Source: Blepharisma stoltei (Eukaryota > Ciliophora > Heterotrichea > Heterotrichida > Blepharismidae). Taken from it: DNA of 64,000 nt. Each line of letters opens with the position of its first letter. The first letter of the stretch is position 1. This document shows, piece after piece, positions 30,721 to 41,299 of the stretch. A model generated the notes under the pieces. That model searched no databases. It was not told the DNA's origin and saw only the letters and a list, made by a program, of their open reading frames with translations. A program made the position numbers and the translations under genes. Location of the stretch: NCBI GenBank assembly GCA_914767885.1, contig CAJZBQ010000012.1, forward strand, positions 660,501 to 724,500, in the 5' to 3' direction.

Positions 30721-33700
30721 TTACTTATCATTAGAACTAAACGAAAGCCTGCTCCGGCATCTCAGTCTTAAAATTTCTTTGTCTTTTGTTGAAATACTCT
30801 CTTGGAATTCGTATTCGCGGGTTTGAATGAATCTTCTCTTATTTTCGAGCTCTGCAAGCAATTCTTCGATTAAGTCGCATTTGTGAGAGAGCTCGTATTC
30901 GAGCTCTTCTCTCAGTTTGCGTTCTTCATAGAGAGCTTGAAGCAATTCTTGGTGAGTTGATCGAGAAACATTGTCTATGTATTTGCAGTGATTGTGAAGT
31001 TTTTCTTGGATTCTATCTTTATTTTCTTTGTATTCTTTAATTAGTTCTTGCATATATTTGCTTTGGGCTTCTAGCTCTTCTATTGTATGCTGCTCTTTGA
31101 GTCTAGGATCAAAGTGGTCTTCTACATAGATGCTGTCTCTTTTTCTTGTGTCACCCATTTGACTATTGGCAGCGATTTTATAAAAATCAGCTTGCTTTCT
31201 TAAGGTCTGGACTTCTTTTTCATAGTCTTCAACACTTTTAAGTAAACATTTCTTTTCGACTGTGAGTGATTCAATAGACTGCATGTATGCATCTTCTTTC
31301 CCTGCCCATTCTTGTGGAGTTTCATTTTTTATAGTTTCTTCTTTAATTTTTATAATTTCAAGCGCTTTTTTAGCAATTTCTTTAGGTGCTATCTCTTCTT
31401 TTTCTTCATTGGGATTTATTTTTAAGTTACTGCAAAGCTCTAGCAATGAACTTTTTCAATCATCACAATCTTGCATTAATCGTTTTCCACTTTCTTTGAG
31501 ACTTGCATTTTCCTCTTCTAATTTTTTTAGGTTTTTGACAAGCTCCTTGAGGCTTGAATTTTCTTCTTCTAATTTTCTGATGGATTCTTTGAATGGCTTT
31601 TCATCAATGAAAGGTTCGGTAGTTTGAACTTCGTCAATAGCATATTCTTTTTTAACTTTCTGAGGACTTTCTTGCCTTTCTTGCCTTTCTTGCCTTTCTT
31701 GCCTTTCTTGCCTTTCTTGCCTTTCTTGCCTTTCTTGCCTTTCTTGCCTTTCTTGCCTTTCTTTGGGCTTATCAGGTAGATTAACACTTGTGCGGGATCT
31801 TTTGGATTGGAAATCTGACTTAATGTCAGCATCATCTTTGATAGGCTCAGGTGCAAATGTTTTATACTGCCATTGATCAGGATCTAAAGTATCTTTTTGC
31901 TTACTTCCCTCCATGAGCGAGTAACACCATTTGAAAATCCCTATTCGGAAAAAATCCACCGTCCATGAGTGAGCAAAATATTTTAATAAATATGTTGATA
32001 TGTAAGTCATAATAAAATCTCTGGCTAACTTTGTTAAATTTATAAAATTTACAAATTAAATTATGGCCATTTGGAATTTTTTGCTTAGCAGTAAACTGGT
32101 ACTGGTCGCGATTCCCATACAGAATAAACGACTGGCTAAGATCAGTAAACAAGTTTACTGGTGTGAGAAAAAAAAGTTCAAAAGACTGTTTTATTGAATT
32201 GAGATTTTTTTTTAATTTCTAGAAAAAATAAATTCTAGAAAATTTCTAAAAAAAATTTAACCTACTCCTAGATCAATCAAAATTACTTTACTCATTAAGG
32301 CGGGGGAGTTAGCATTCCTTTCGTTCATAGATCTATTATCAGGCTCTTCACGAAATGTCCTTGATTTAGGGCCTCTTCTGAATCTTTCTGCTTCATCATA
32401 GGATGTAACTGAGTCTCTATCAAAATTCCCTGCATAAGATCGAGGACTGAGACTTTGTTTATATGACCTTGTATTAAAATCTGCTATGCTCATAGGTCGA
32501 GAACCTTCAGCATCCATATGCTGTACAGTTATGTTGAATTTTTCATTGTTTTTAAGCTTCTTATGCTCTTCTATCAAGATATCTATGAAAATATTAATAT
32601 CCCCTATAGTAGAAAACGAAATGTTGTGTCTCATATAATATTCTTGATTCCACTTTGTGAATTTCACCTTTACGCTTTCAAGAAGTTCTTTTAGTTTCCC
32701 ATCAGTCTTTATCTTTCCTCTCAATTCATCGACAAAATCGCCATTTTCTGAGTCAGTTTGCACATCTTCTTCCTTTGTATTTATTGGAGTGCTTAGCCTA
32801 TCTTTAGAATCTGAACGTTCTAATATAGATCTTCGTTTTAGTGCGCTTTCCAGCTTTTGTTCAAGGTCTTTAATCTGATTTAGAAGTAATTCTTTTTCGT
32901 GGGATAGTTGGGTGTTAAAGATCTGAAGATTGGATTTCTCTTCATTTACACTCATAATTTCTTTTTTCGAATATTCAAAGTCTTTCGACAATGCGGAGTA
33001 CCTATTTTCCAAATCATCAAATCGAGCTGAGTATTCCTTTAAGCGCTGATCTTCGTCTAAGCCATTTGCAGATTCGCTAAACTTTTTAGAGTTTGCTAAC
33101 TCGCCTCTCTGCGAATAAGCCATTAGAAAAATCCCTATTTTTTGCCCAAAAGCGGTTTATGAAAAATAAATTTTGTTATATAAATGATAATTAATATAAC
33201 GAAATCTCTAACTAATTCTGTTTAATTTTAAACAAATTGCGTTTTAAAACATAAATTTTACAAATTAAATTAATATTTGCTTTCCAATTATTGAGAATTG
33301 GGATTTTTTTTAAATTTTAAAAAAACATTAACCCCTTCCGCGATCGAACAAAATTTTTTCTTCGCTCACTGGGGGGAGTAAGTCATTTTCTGCTTCCATT
33401 AACTGATTTCTGAGCCTTGAAATTTCTTCTTTAAGTTGATCTGTTGATTCTTGGTAAACTTCAATTTGATCTTGCAGGCTTTCAATTTCTCCTTTCAATT
33501 CATAATTTTCTCTTTCCAAATCTTCACTTCCTAAGTTTTTCTTCAGTTTTTCAATAAAGCTATCCTGAGTTTGTATTTTATAATCTAAATCTAAAATCTC
33601 TTTTTCAAGTCTTTGGTTTGCCTCTGTAAGCTCTTCTATTGCTTCTTCTTTATCTTGCAGCATTCTAGCTTGTGATTCCTTTTGATCATTAAGATTGTCA

Positions 33701-35283
33701 ATCTCCCTTTGAAGTTCTTGTAATCCTACAGCTGTTTCACTTTCTGAATCTTGAGATTTTTTATTGAGTTTATTTATTTGAAAGTACATTTTTTGTTTAG
33801 AGAATTCATTTTCATGTAGCTTTGATTCGAGATTTTTAATAGTTTCCGCATGCTTTTCTATTTGGTATTCAAGCTCATCGATTTTTTGGTCCTTTTCTGC
33901 TGTCAATTTCTTTGATTCTTCTCCAAGCTTTAGCATAATGGCATTATTACTCTCAATAAGCTTCCTGAGCTGCTCTTTGGTTTTTTCATGATTTAACTTT
34001 TCTTTAGCAAAATGATCAGCAATTTGCTTTTTCGTTTCGTGCTCTCTTTTTAGTTTTATAGTAACTTCTCTTATGCCAGTATTTAACTGATCTTTTAGCT
34101 CAGATATTTCTTTAATTTGGCTTGAATTTCTATCAGAAAGATCCTTTATGCATCTATTTAGTTCTTTGCATTGCTCCTGGTAAGTCTTTTCAACCCTCTC
34201 AATGCTTTCCCTTCTAATCTTTTTTCACTGATCAACCCCAGAACTGTCCTTTGGTACTTTTTTCATTTCTTGCTCAGCTATTTTCTCACTTGACATAAGC
34301 GCACTCAATCTTTTGATTTCCGAGTTCAGTCTTATGCATTCAACATCCTTTACGAATTTTTCATTCTGAATAGCTTCATTATTGATTTTTAAGGATTCCA
34401 TAATTGATGGCTGGATAAACTCAAGTTGCTCAGCTATCCTTGATTGAATGATTTCTGAAACACTTTTATTTACTTTAGCTATTTCATCTTCACCTAGTTG
34501 TGCTTTAAGCAAAACATGCAAAAGTTGATCCCTTAAATCATAGATATCTCTTTCTTTCTTGTCTTTGAATATCTTTAATTCTGCTTCTAAAAAGCTGTTT
34601 TTATATGAGTATTCATTGCAAAGCTGTTTTAAATAAGCTATTTCTTGACCTTCATCTGCAGTGCTGTTTTGACTCTGCTGAGATTGTCTAATAAATCCAT
34701 CTGATTTATATTTTGAATCATCAGGCTTTCTCATTAGCATTCCTTTTAACCGATTGCTTTCTCTCTCAATTTCTTCTTTTTCTCTTTCAAGTGAATCAAA
34801 TTTAAATTGAAGGTTTTCGTATTCTTTTAGCAGCTCTTTAATTTCGTTGTTTTTTTCTTGGATTTCTACTTCAAAACCAGACCCTGAGGCAACGAAAACT
34901 TCTTCTTGTTCAGGATTTTGGGTGTTTTTTTGGGCCAAGGTATTTCTCAATATCTCAATTTCATATTCTTTTTCTTGAAGGTTCTTTAGCATTTCACTAT
35001 GGTGTCTGCTTTTTGAAAGCAACCTTAATTCAGCCTCAAGTCTTGCGATTGCATTATCTCTGGACTTGGTAATTGATCTTATAAGCTCAAAATTCTGTAT
35101 CGGTTGTAAAGGTTCCAAAAATACATATCCGTATTTCTTCCATAGCTTGGAAGCTTTATCTAAATTTCCTACTGTCAGAGATTTATATAAGCTTTGAGCT
35201 TCTTCTGGACTTATAGATATATCAGGCATGCATTCTCTTATTGGACTTCCTGAACGTTGTAGTCGATCCGCCACCTTTTTCAT
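30721..35283 (-). CDS. Very long coiled-coil protein, 1299 aa, with two MITE-type IESs
   Basis: The gene opens at ATG 35283 (MKKVADRLQRSGSPIRECM) and ends in TAA at 30721. It has TGA-coded Trp at about 34228 and 31448, and IESs at 33126-33380 and 31904-32311. Removing them leaves 3900 nt, exactly 1300 codons. The N terminus (residues 1-60) looks globular. The rest is nearly continuous coiled coil with a Ser-rich linker around residues 820-900. About ten tandem RQE tripeptides (31669-31764) come from a 9-nt repeat. It is probably a structural cytoskeletal, basal-body or Golgi rod. No specific family is claimed. Confidence 0.85.
31669..31764 (-). repeat. 9-nt microsatellite coding for RQE repeats
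   Basis: About ten tandem TTTCTTGCC units (plus strand) encode RQE tripeptides within the long coiled-coil gene. Units are almost identical, pointing to recent expansion. Being a multiple of three it keeps the frame. Confidence 0.9.
31904..32311. mobile_element. MITE-type IES in the long coiled-coil gene, 408 bp
   Basis: The element is bounded by TA 31902-31903 and 32310-32311. The left end is CTTCCCTCCATGAGCGAGTA with a second, inner terminus copy (CACCGTCCATGAGTGAGCAA). The right end is TTAAGGCGGGGGAGT. Removal joins AGG AAT GCT AAG CAA AAA on the minus strand in frame. Confidence 0.9.
33126..33380. mobile_element. MITE-type IES in the long coiled-coil gene, 255 bp
   Basis: The right end has the full terminus (TTCGCTCACTGGGGGGAG). 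The left end starts inside the usual terminus (GAAAAATCCCTATTTTTTGC), so about 25 bp of outer terminus are missing, yet the TA at 33124-33125 still gives the in-frame join GAC TTA ATG GCT. It shows that one terminal repeat is dispensable, at least for boundary choice. Confidence 0.88.
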
Positions 35284-35439
35284 TCTAAATTATTGTTTCT
35301 AAAATATTCAAGTCGAGAAACCAAAAATTTAAAGGAAAAATATCTGACCTCCCTTAGTTTAGCGAACATGAAGCTAATTTTTTAAGTTAAATCTCTTTTT
35401 GCATTATAATTTAATTTTGCAAGGAAAATTTCTGTTGTA

Positions 35440-36423
35440 ACGATGACCCCCCCTCAATCTTCATGCAAAATTTTTCGAAAAAATTTTCATGTCTACTGCA
35501 ACACAACATTTTCATGCCTACTGCAACACAAAATTTTTATAAAAAAAAGAATTAATGCATTTTCTCTAGGTGAGTTTCTCAAAAACCCCATAAAACAGCG
35601 CGCTGCTGTAGGCGTGTCAATGAGCTTCTCATCGAGATTTGGACGGCTATTGTCATTGCTCGCCATTTTATTAAACTTATCTAGCTAAAAAGTACAGAAA
35701 AATTTAAGATGCGAATCTAAAATTTGCTGCAAGAGGATTAGGATTATTAAAGACAGGCGCTAGCCATATTGGTGGCACAGTCACAAAAGACCTCTCGTGC
35801 AGAAGGTTCTACCGCTTTTCGATTCCAGCCCAGAGGGTGTATTCCTCTTACGAGTGCCCTTCCGGTACCTTCTGTCTCCTCCTTGCGGCTTCAGTCTTGA
35901 GTGGGCGGCTTATGGATTTCTGCGTCCCTGCTACGGGCAATTGGAGTAGCTTGATTCCAAGGATCCTTGGAGTCTATCGGGTGTCAAAGTACCTTCCTTC
36001 GACAGCTACACGAAAAAGACTGTTCCCCTGTGGCCTGGGCAAAAACCCCAGTTTTTCGGTAGAGGAATGCCCATGGGTCCTCGGATCAAAAGGACGTTGT
36101 TGAGCGCATCTATTTCCAACCACAGGAAAGCAGCCAAAACTTGCCCGGATATACACTTCTTGAGCCTGCGTCTGATTCTCGGCTCGAGGTCCCTCCCAGT
36201 TCGCATTAGCCATAAGGTCTGGAATGCTGCGCCAAGAGGGCAGGCTGACACGTGTCGCCATTTTAATATATATAATTTGTTGCAAGAGACTTGAAAAATT
36301 TATTATATATAATTTGTTGCAAGAGACATGAAAAATTATTATTTTTTTTATATAAAATTTTATATTTAAAATTTCATTTTTGTTGCAATAGACATGAAGA
36401 TTGAGGGGGGGGGGTCATCGTTA
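35440..36423. mobile_element. Second MITE family carrying SINE-like DNA, copy 2, 984 bp
   Basis: The termini are perfect inverted repeats CGATGACCCCCCCTCAATCT and its mirror, after TA at 35438-35439 and before TA at 36422-36423. Inside are TGTCTACTGCAACA repeats, a segment shared with copy 1 (TGAGTTTCTCAAAAACCCCA), and one full SINE-like copy. It lies in the spacer upstream of the long coiled-coil gene. Confidence 0.85.
35736..36273 (-). mobile_element. SINE-like retroposon inside second MITE, copy 2
   Basis: It is flanked by near-identical 15-bp repeats AATTTGCTGCAAGAG (35721) and AATTTGTTGCAAGAG (36274). The minus strand starts AAAATGGCGACACGTGTC and ends in a short AATCCTAATCC tail. It occupies the same site in the host MITE as the copy at 15404-15955. 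Confidence 0.8.
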
Positions 36424-36643
36424 GAATGTAAAATACTCTAATATTTAGAGATATAATTATTATAATCATCTATTCGAAATCAAAATATTTTATTAAACGA
36501 AGTGGGTTGATTTTGCATGCAAATAATTATTGCTCACTAACTAAGGGTAATAGTATCTGAATATAATAAATTTATAATAAAAATGTAAAATCAGCTTTAA
36601 TCTGTTAATAAAATAATTAAAAATTCAAAATAATCCATATTAA

Positions 36644-37618
36644 TTAAACACCTTTAAGAGCAATCTGCTTAAGAACTTTATTGTTCCACAGAACTGATGC
36701 GACTAGCATTGCATTAGATATCAGAACAATAATAAATATATTGTAGAGCTGTCCAACTAAAATCAATATACTAGATATTACCCCTAATATAAATGGCGGA
36801 TATTTAACAGAGTGCTTTGCATAATATAATGATAAAGCCGTCAAAAATAATAGCAAATATGTTAAAGGATGGAGAATAGCAACCAAATCTGCCAGTGAAG
36901 CTCCAAAAGCACTAAAAATTGACGAAAAAATTGATATATACATAGAGCTGCAAGTACCATTTATGGTGCATACTGTCATAGCAGGGGCTAGCACATTCAA
37001 TATAGGTGCTAACAATGGTGGTGGTTCTTGCAAAACTCGGCAAGAACTATGCAATACTAGAATAATAAATAATGGAATCAGAGCTGGGCCGATTGAATCA
37101 AACTCGGAATCTAGACTTTCTATATATAACGTCAGAGACGTCAATGCTAGACCAAGGGTTGCAAAATGAACTAAATGCGCTAGAGCTGCATTTGAACTCA
37201 TATCATCTGACCTGATAAGAATATATATAGAATAGAGTAGTTCAATAGCTAGATAAATCATTGTCGGACTGTAAATTAACATGTATGGAGCATCCTTGAT
37301 ATAGAGGCTGCCTTTGAGTAGCGCTCTAAGCGTCCGAGACTTCCCGACGAAGTCTGGGCGGTGGTTTGACCAGCTGATGTTGGTCAAACCAGCATCCAAA
37401 ATGACAAATTCTTCTCATACAGAAGGTTTGTCAAATTGGATGCTGGTTTGACCAACATCAGCTGGTCAAACCACCGCCCAGACTTCGTCGGGAAGTCTCG
37501 GGCGCTTAGAGCGCTACTCAAAGGCAGCTTCTATAAATTCAGACTTCCCATAAACTAGGCAGAGCTGAGTTGTTCCCAACAAACAAAAATATAGCGGATA
37601 GAAATCTGAATTTTTCAT
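36644..37618 (-). CDS. Multipass membrane protein, 246 aa, split by a palindromic IES
   Basis: ATG at 37618 (MKNSDFYPLYFCLLGTTQL) leads to EF, then a 234-bp fully palindromic IES. The frame resumes IKDAPYMLIYSPTMIYLAIE. Exons total 741 nt, in frame, ending VLKQIALKGV. About seven hydrophobic helices are visible (for example LIPLFIILVLHSS, YLLLFLTALSLYYA, ILGVISSILILVGQLY). No family is recognised. Without excision the N terminus would be replaced by palindrome-encoded residues. Confidence 0.72.
37302..37535. mobile_element. Palindromic IES, 234 bp
   Basis: Two inverted arms of about 97 bp meet around a loop of about 40 bp near 37419. The arms include GGTTTGACCAGCTGATGTTG and its mirror. The edges are TA at 37300-37301 and 37534-37535. 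Removal gives GAA TTT ATC AAG GAT on the minus strand, in frame. It is GC-richer than the host gene and unrelated to the MITE terminus. Confidence 0.82.
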
Positions 37619-37854
37619 TATTAAAAGAACTAGCTCTATGTCATATTTGATTATATTTAAAATTCAAAATACTGTTAGGTTATTCTGGTCAGCCATTTCA
37701 TTATTAACCCTGCCATTTTATTAGATATGGCTCTACAGGCAAAATGAAGTAGTTGAATTATATCAAACGAATTTAGCTTGGTAATTAATGATAAATTTAG
37801 AAACTTTAATGAGGTTGTTTTATTTCAATTAATTTAATATGATAATAATATCTA

Positions 37855-38166
37855 AATCCTTCCTTGAGAGAACAAAAAAAACTTATTCGCTCACTAAGGG
37901 GAGTTCATTTATTTTTAAAAAAAAATTATATATAAATTTTATATAAAAAATATTTTCGTATAAAATTTATTTTTAAAACAATTTGTTCAAAGTCAGCAGA
38001 ATTGGCTATAGATTTCATTATACTAATTATCACATATATATCAATTTATTTTTTCATAAAAAAAATTGTCTATTAAAAAAATTTTTGTTCGCTCACGGAG
38101 GAAGGGTTTTTGGGCAAAAAATGGGGAGTTTTTCTAATGTTTTGTTCGTTCACGGAGGGATGCGTA
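37855..38166. mobile_element. MITE-type element, 312 bp, intergenic
   Basis: The left end AATCCTTCCTTGAGAGAACA and the right end TTCGTTCACGGAGGGATGCG are inverted relatives, after TA 37853-37854 and before TA 38165-38166. Inner terminus copies (TTCGCTCACGGAGGAAGGG) and the core GAATTGGCTATAGATTTCAT are present. It lies in a 1.3-kb gene-poor spacer. Confidence 0.75.
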
Positions 38167-38289
38167 AGTATTTATTCGGCATGTATGCTTTGTATCTATG
38201 CTAATTTTAGTATAATCACAATTATTTTTTTATTGAAGATTTGTCATCAAAAATTACGTGGTATTTTAAGATTTTTGCGAAAACTGGTC

Positions 38290-38725
38290 TTAATATAGCT
38301 CAGTATCAAATTAAATTAAACTGTTTAAACTGGCCATAAGCGGTGACCCACTAGCCTTTGCACTATCTCAGCTCTCCAAGTAGCAGCCTCCATATATCTC
38401 AGATTGCGAATGAGGCACCATCTTAAATTTCTGACTTGAACATTCTGTCCAGAGGATTAGCTCTCCAAGGCAGAGCCACATCTGTAAAGTGCCGTTGGTC
38501 CCGATATAGAAGACTAAGAAGTAAGTAAAACCTGTCTAGCCTATCTGGCGGGAGCAGGAACCTTTGGGGGAGAAACAAACACCCTGCTTCGGCAGGCTTC
38601 CCATTGAGATGGTCTACTTCGCTCACGAAGAGCATCTCTCGCCACCCATCGTGCCGTCCACCTCTCCTTCTGGAAGTGTCGCCTTGAAGTCCAATTTCCG
38701 TTAACACCAACATTTTATTTCTTCA
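38290..38725 (-). mobile_element. SINE-like GC-rich repeat, divergent
   Basis: This GC-richer block is in an AT-rich spacer. Its minus strand starts AAAATGTTGGTGTTAACGGA, then GGACTTCAAGGCGACACTTC, resembling the start of the blocks at 3912 and 14178. No target duplication is clear. The remainder of the 37619-38947 spacer shows no gene. Confidence 0.45.
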
Positions 38726-38947
38726 GTGTCAAGGAATTGCAATTAATTTTTCTATGTCTCCATTAAATTCCTTTTATGTGATCCAATTGAAACTTTAACA
38801 ACTGAAATATACATTGAAAAATTTAAAATCACATCAATCATGATTAATTTCCTCTTTATCTTTGGGTCATCAAACTTATCAATTTCGCTAGATGCTCTCT
38901 ACTTCCTAGTTAGCTTTATTGAGTATAATATTTAAATATAAACAAAA

Positions 38948-39832
38948 ATGTCAAAATATGATAGACAAAAATCTAATTATAGGCCAAGTCATAGCCACTC
39001 CCATACTCAGCACCCACAACAATACAAACTGATTTATGATTCTTCCTTAACCCACTCCAAGAGCAATAATTTTTGGTTACAAATTAAGAGGTTTTTGAAA
39101 TAATTTTGGCTTCGAGTAACCACAATATAATCACAACTAAATTAATTTATTTATGATTTAGATTTATTTTTTAATTAAATGCACTTTAATTACATATTAA
39201 ATTATTTTATACAAAATATTAATTTATGATGTGAAATTATTTCTTCATTAAAAAAATTAGAATTTTTTATCATATTTGTCATTTGCTCTATCTTTGAAGG
39301 GAAGTTAGAAGATCGTCGGCAAACCCACCACGAAAAGAGAAATGATGATAGATTTCGAGATGAAAAGCGAAATGATAATAGATTCCGGGAAGACAAAAGA
39401 AACGATGATCGATTCCGTGATGAAAAAAGAAATGATGATCGTTTCCGGGAGGATCGAAAAAGAAGCAGATCTAGGTCACCACCTAAACCAAAACCCCCTT
39501 CTCCTCAAATTTTAAATGCAATTCTTGAAGGACACATTTCTGAAAGCCTTGAGGTTGTGAATAAGTCATACAAGCATATGGCAGAGGATTTTAAAATAAA
39601 ACCTGAAATCATCCATGATCCTTTTGATTTCACAGTGCTTCCTGTGCTGATATTACCAAGTGATATATCAGAACTTATTGAATCCTCAAGGACTTTAAGA
39701 TTACAGTCAAAGATAAGAAATCGCGAGCTTGCAGAAGCAAAATTAAAGGTAATTGAAGCGGAACTGAAGGTGCATGAGAGTGATGCAACATTGAATGCAA
39801 TTAAAGCCCAAATTAATAACTATTCTTTATAA
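38948..39832 (+). CDS. R/D-repeat protein, 208 aa, split by an IES
   Basis: The first exon encodes MSKYDRQKSNYRPSHSHSHT... up to YDSS. A 258-bp IES follows. The frame then resumes LEDRRQTHHEKRNDDRFRDE with four imperfect RNDDRFRxx repeats, an RSRSRSPPKPKPPSP stretch and a C-terminal helical part ending INNYSL. Exons total 627 nt, in frame. The Arg/Ser and RD repeats suggest an RNA-binding or splicing-associated protein, by composition only. Confidence 0.7.
39050..39307. mobile_element. IES in the R/D-repeat gene, 258 bp
   Basis: The element is bounded by TA 39048-39049 and 39306-39307. The left end ACCCACTCCAAGAGCAATAA and the right end TTGAAGGGAAGT are weak relatives of the MITE terminus. 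Removal gives TCT TCC TTA GAA GAT in frame. Confidence 0.82.
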
Positions 39833-40042
39833 TTTTGAACTTGGCATCTTATATCACCATAAAAATGCTGAATTATTCCAACATCATGCAAATTAAATGT
39901 TTAATTGCAAATAGCTATGGCATATACATGCTAGTGTTTCGCCTTCATCTCTCCATTTCTTAAGATAATCCGTGGGTTAGTTTTACAGCTTATACTGGCT
40001 AAGCAAACCCTTAAATAGGTAAATCCACTAGTTATATCAGAT

Positions 40043-40174
40043 ATGCCAGTTCACGAGCTAGTCTTACCAAAAAGATTGACAAAGCTAACCCCTATGGCCT
40101 TGAGAGATGCTGGAATGATGGCAATCCACAAGCTTAGATACACTATGTGAATTTATATAATAATTATAACTTAA
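40043..40174 (+). CDS. Possible micropeptide, 43 aa
   Basis: The frame MPVHELVLPKRLTKLTPMAL... with one TGA read as Trp ends in TAA at 40172-40174, facing the end of PRMT1 6 bp away. The first 35 residues look coding (charged and hydrophobic alternation, KLRYTMW). The last residues (IYIIIIT) may be spacer. A very small mitochondrial or membrane subunit is possible; unproven. Confidence 0.3.
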
Positions 40175-40180
40175 GGGATA

Positions 40181-41239
40181 TTATCTTAGTTGATAAAATT
40201 GCCAAGTTCGAAGTGGGCTAAATCCATCCAAATTATAAGAAATTTTTATGTCAAGCTCCCTGACATTTACGAGGTTTGGCCTCACAGATATCGAGCCTGA
40301 TAATATTTGATTGTGATTTACCTTGTGCGATTCATTTAGGTAGAAAATTGTCTGCTTCCAATGGGTGCTCTTGAGTTTTGGAGAAGTATTAAGTGTAATT
40401 CATTTGTGAGAGTGGCAAAACCCAACCTCAAACCATGCCACAAGGCCGCTCAAAATATCATTTTTATTTATCTGGAGCCTATAGCTGGTAGTAAAGGTTA
40501 GCTCTTCTAGAGTCACACATTGAAGATTTATTTCAAAAACTGGTGCTTGTGTACTGATTATTTTTTCTTCATCAACTGTGTCCACTAAAGGCTCTCTAAT
40601 TGCATGGCTTCTCATCGGTGTCATGTTGATTCCATACACATCGCTCCAAAAGTCAAATTTTGACTCTTTGTATTTTGAATCTTCAATTGCAGCCACCCAA
40701 ATTCTTGCCTTGTCAGGGAATAGCAATCCATTAGGTGCCAGCCATTTATCTCTTGCATAAATAACTGAGTTAAGCATGCTTTCAAAAAGCAAGAAATACC
40801 CCATCCATTCAGAAATGATAATATCAACTTTTTGTACTGGCAGCTCAATTTCTTCAACTTTTCCTTTTATATAAGTGATTTTATCAGCAAAGCCGTTGTC
40901 TTCAGCAATTTTTCTTGCGTAATCAATGATATCAGCGCAATCCACTGCATACACATGACTCGCTCCAGCTCTCATTGCGAAGTAGCTCAAAATGCCTGTG
41001 CCACAGCCTACATCAAGGACAGTTTTTCCTCTAAAGAGATAAGGATTCCGGATGATGGCTTTTCTGTATGTTCCAGTCCTTACATCATCTTTGATCATAT
41101 CTTCATGGATTCCAAAATGAGCATATGAGTTAAAATAATAATCAGACTTGTAGCCATAGCTCATGTCATCAACATTTTCGAACTCATGTCACAGTTTTCC
41201 GTCTCCGAATTCCTCTTCTCTGCTCTCCACAAACTCCAT
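40181..41239 (-). CDS. PRMT1: Protein arginine methyltransferase 1, 352 aa
   Basis: The SAM-binding motif VLDVGCGTGILS, the double-Glu loop SEWMGYFLLFESML and the THWKQTIFYL loop are all present, as are the N-terminal YFNSYAHFGIHE helix and the C-terminal barrel. TGA codons supply two Trp residues (KLWHEF, HKWITL). The start ATG at 41239 lies upstream of the internal Met that begins MSYGYKSD. The enzyme makes asymmetric dimethylarginine on histone H4 and RGG proteins. Intact, no IES. Confidence 0.95.
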
Positions 41240-41299
41240 TATTTGTAAGGCAAATTATTAGTTTTCTTATAAAAGCAGGTTAGCTTTAAAATGTTTATA

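Noticed and set aside
31569-31856. Frame with KKGKKGKKG repeats
   Set aside because: It is the alternative frame of the RQE repeat in the long coiled-coil gene.
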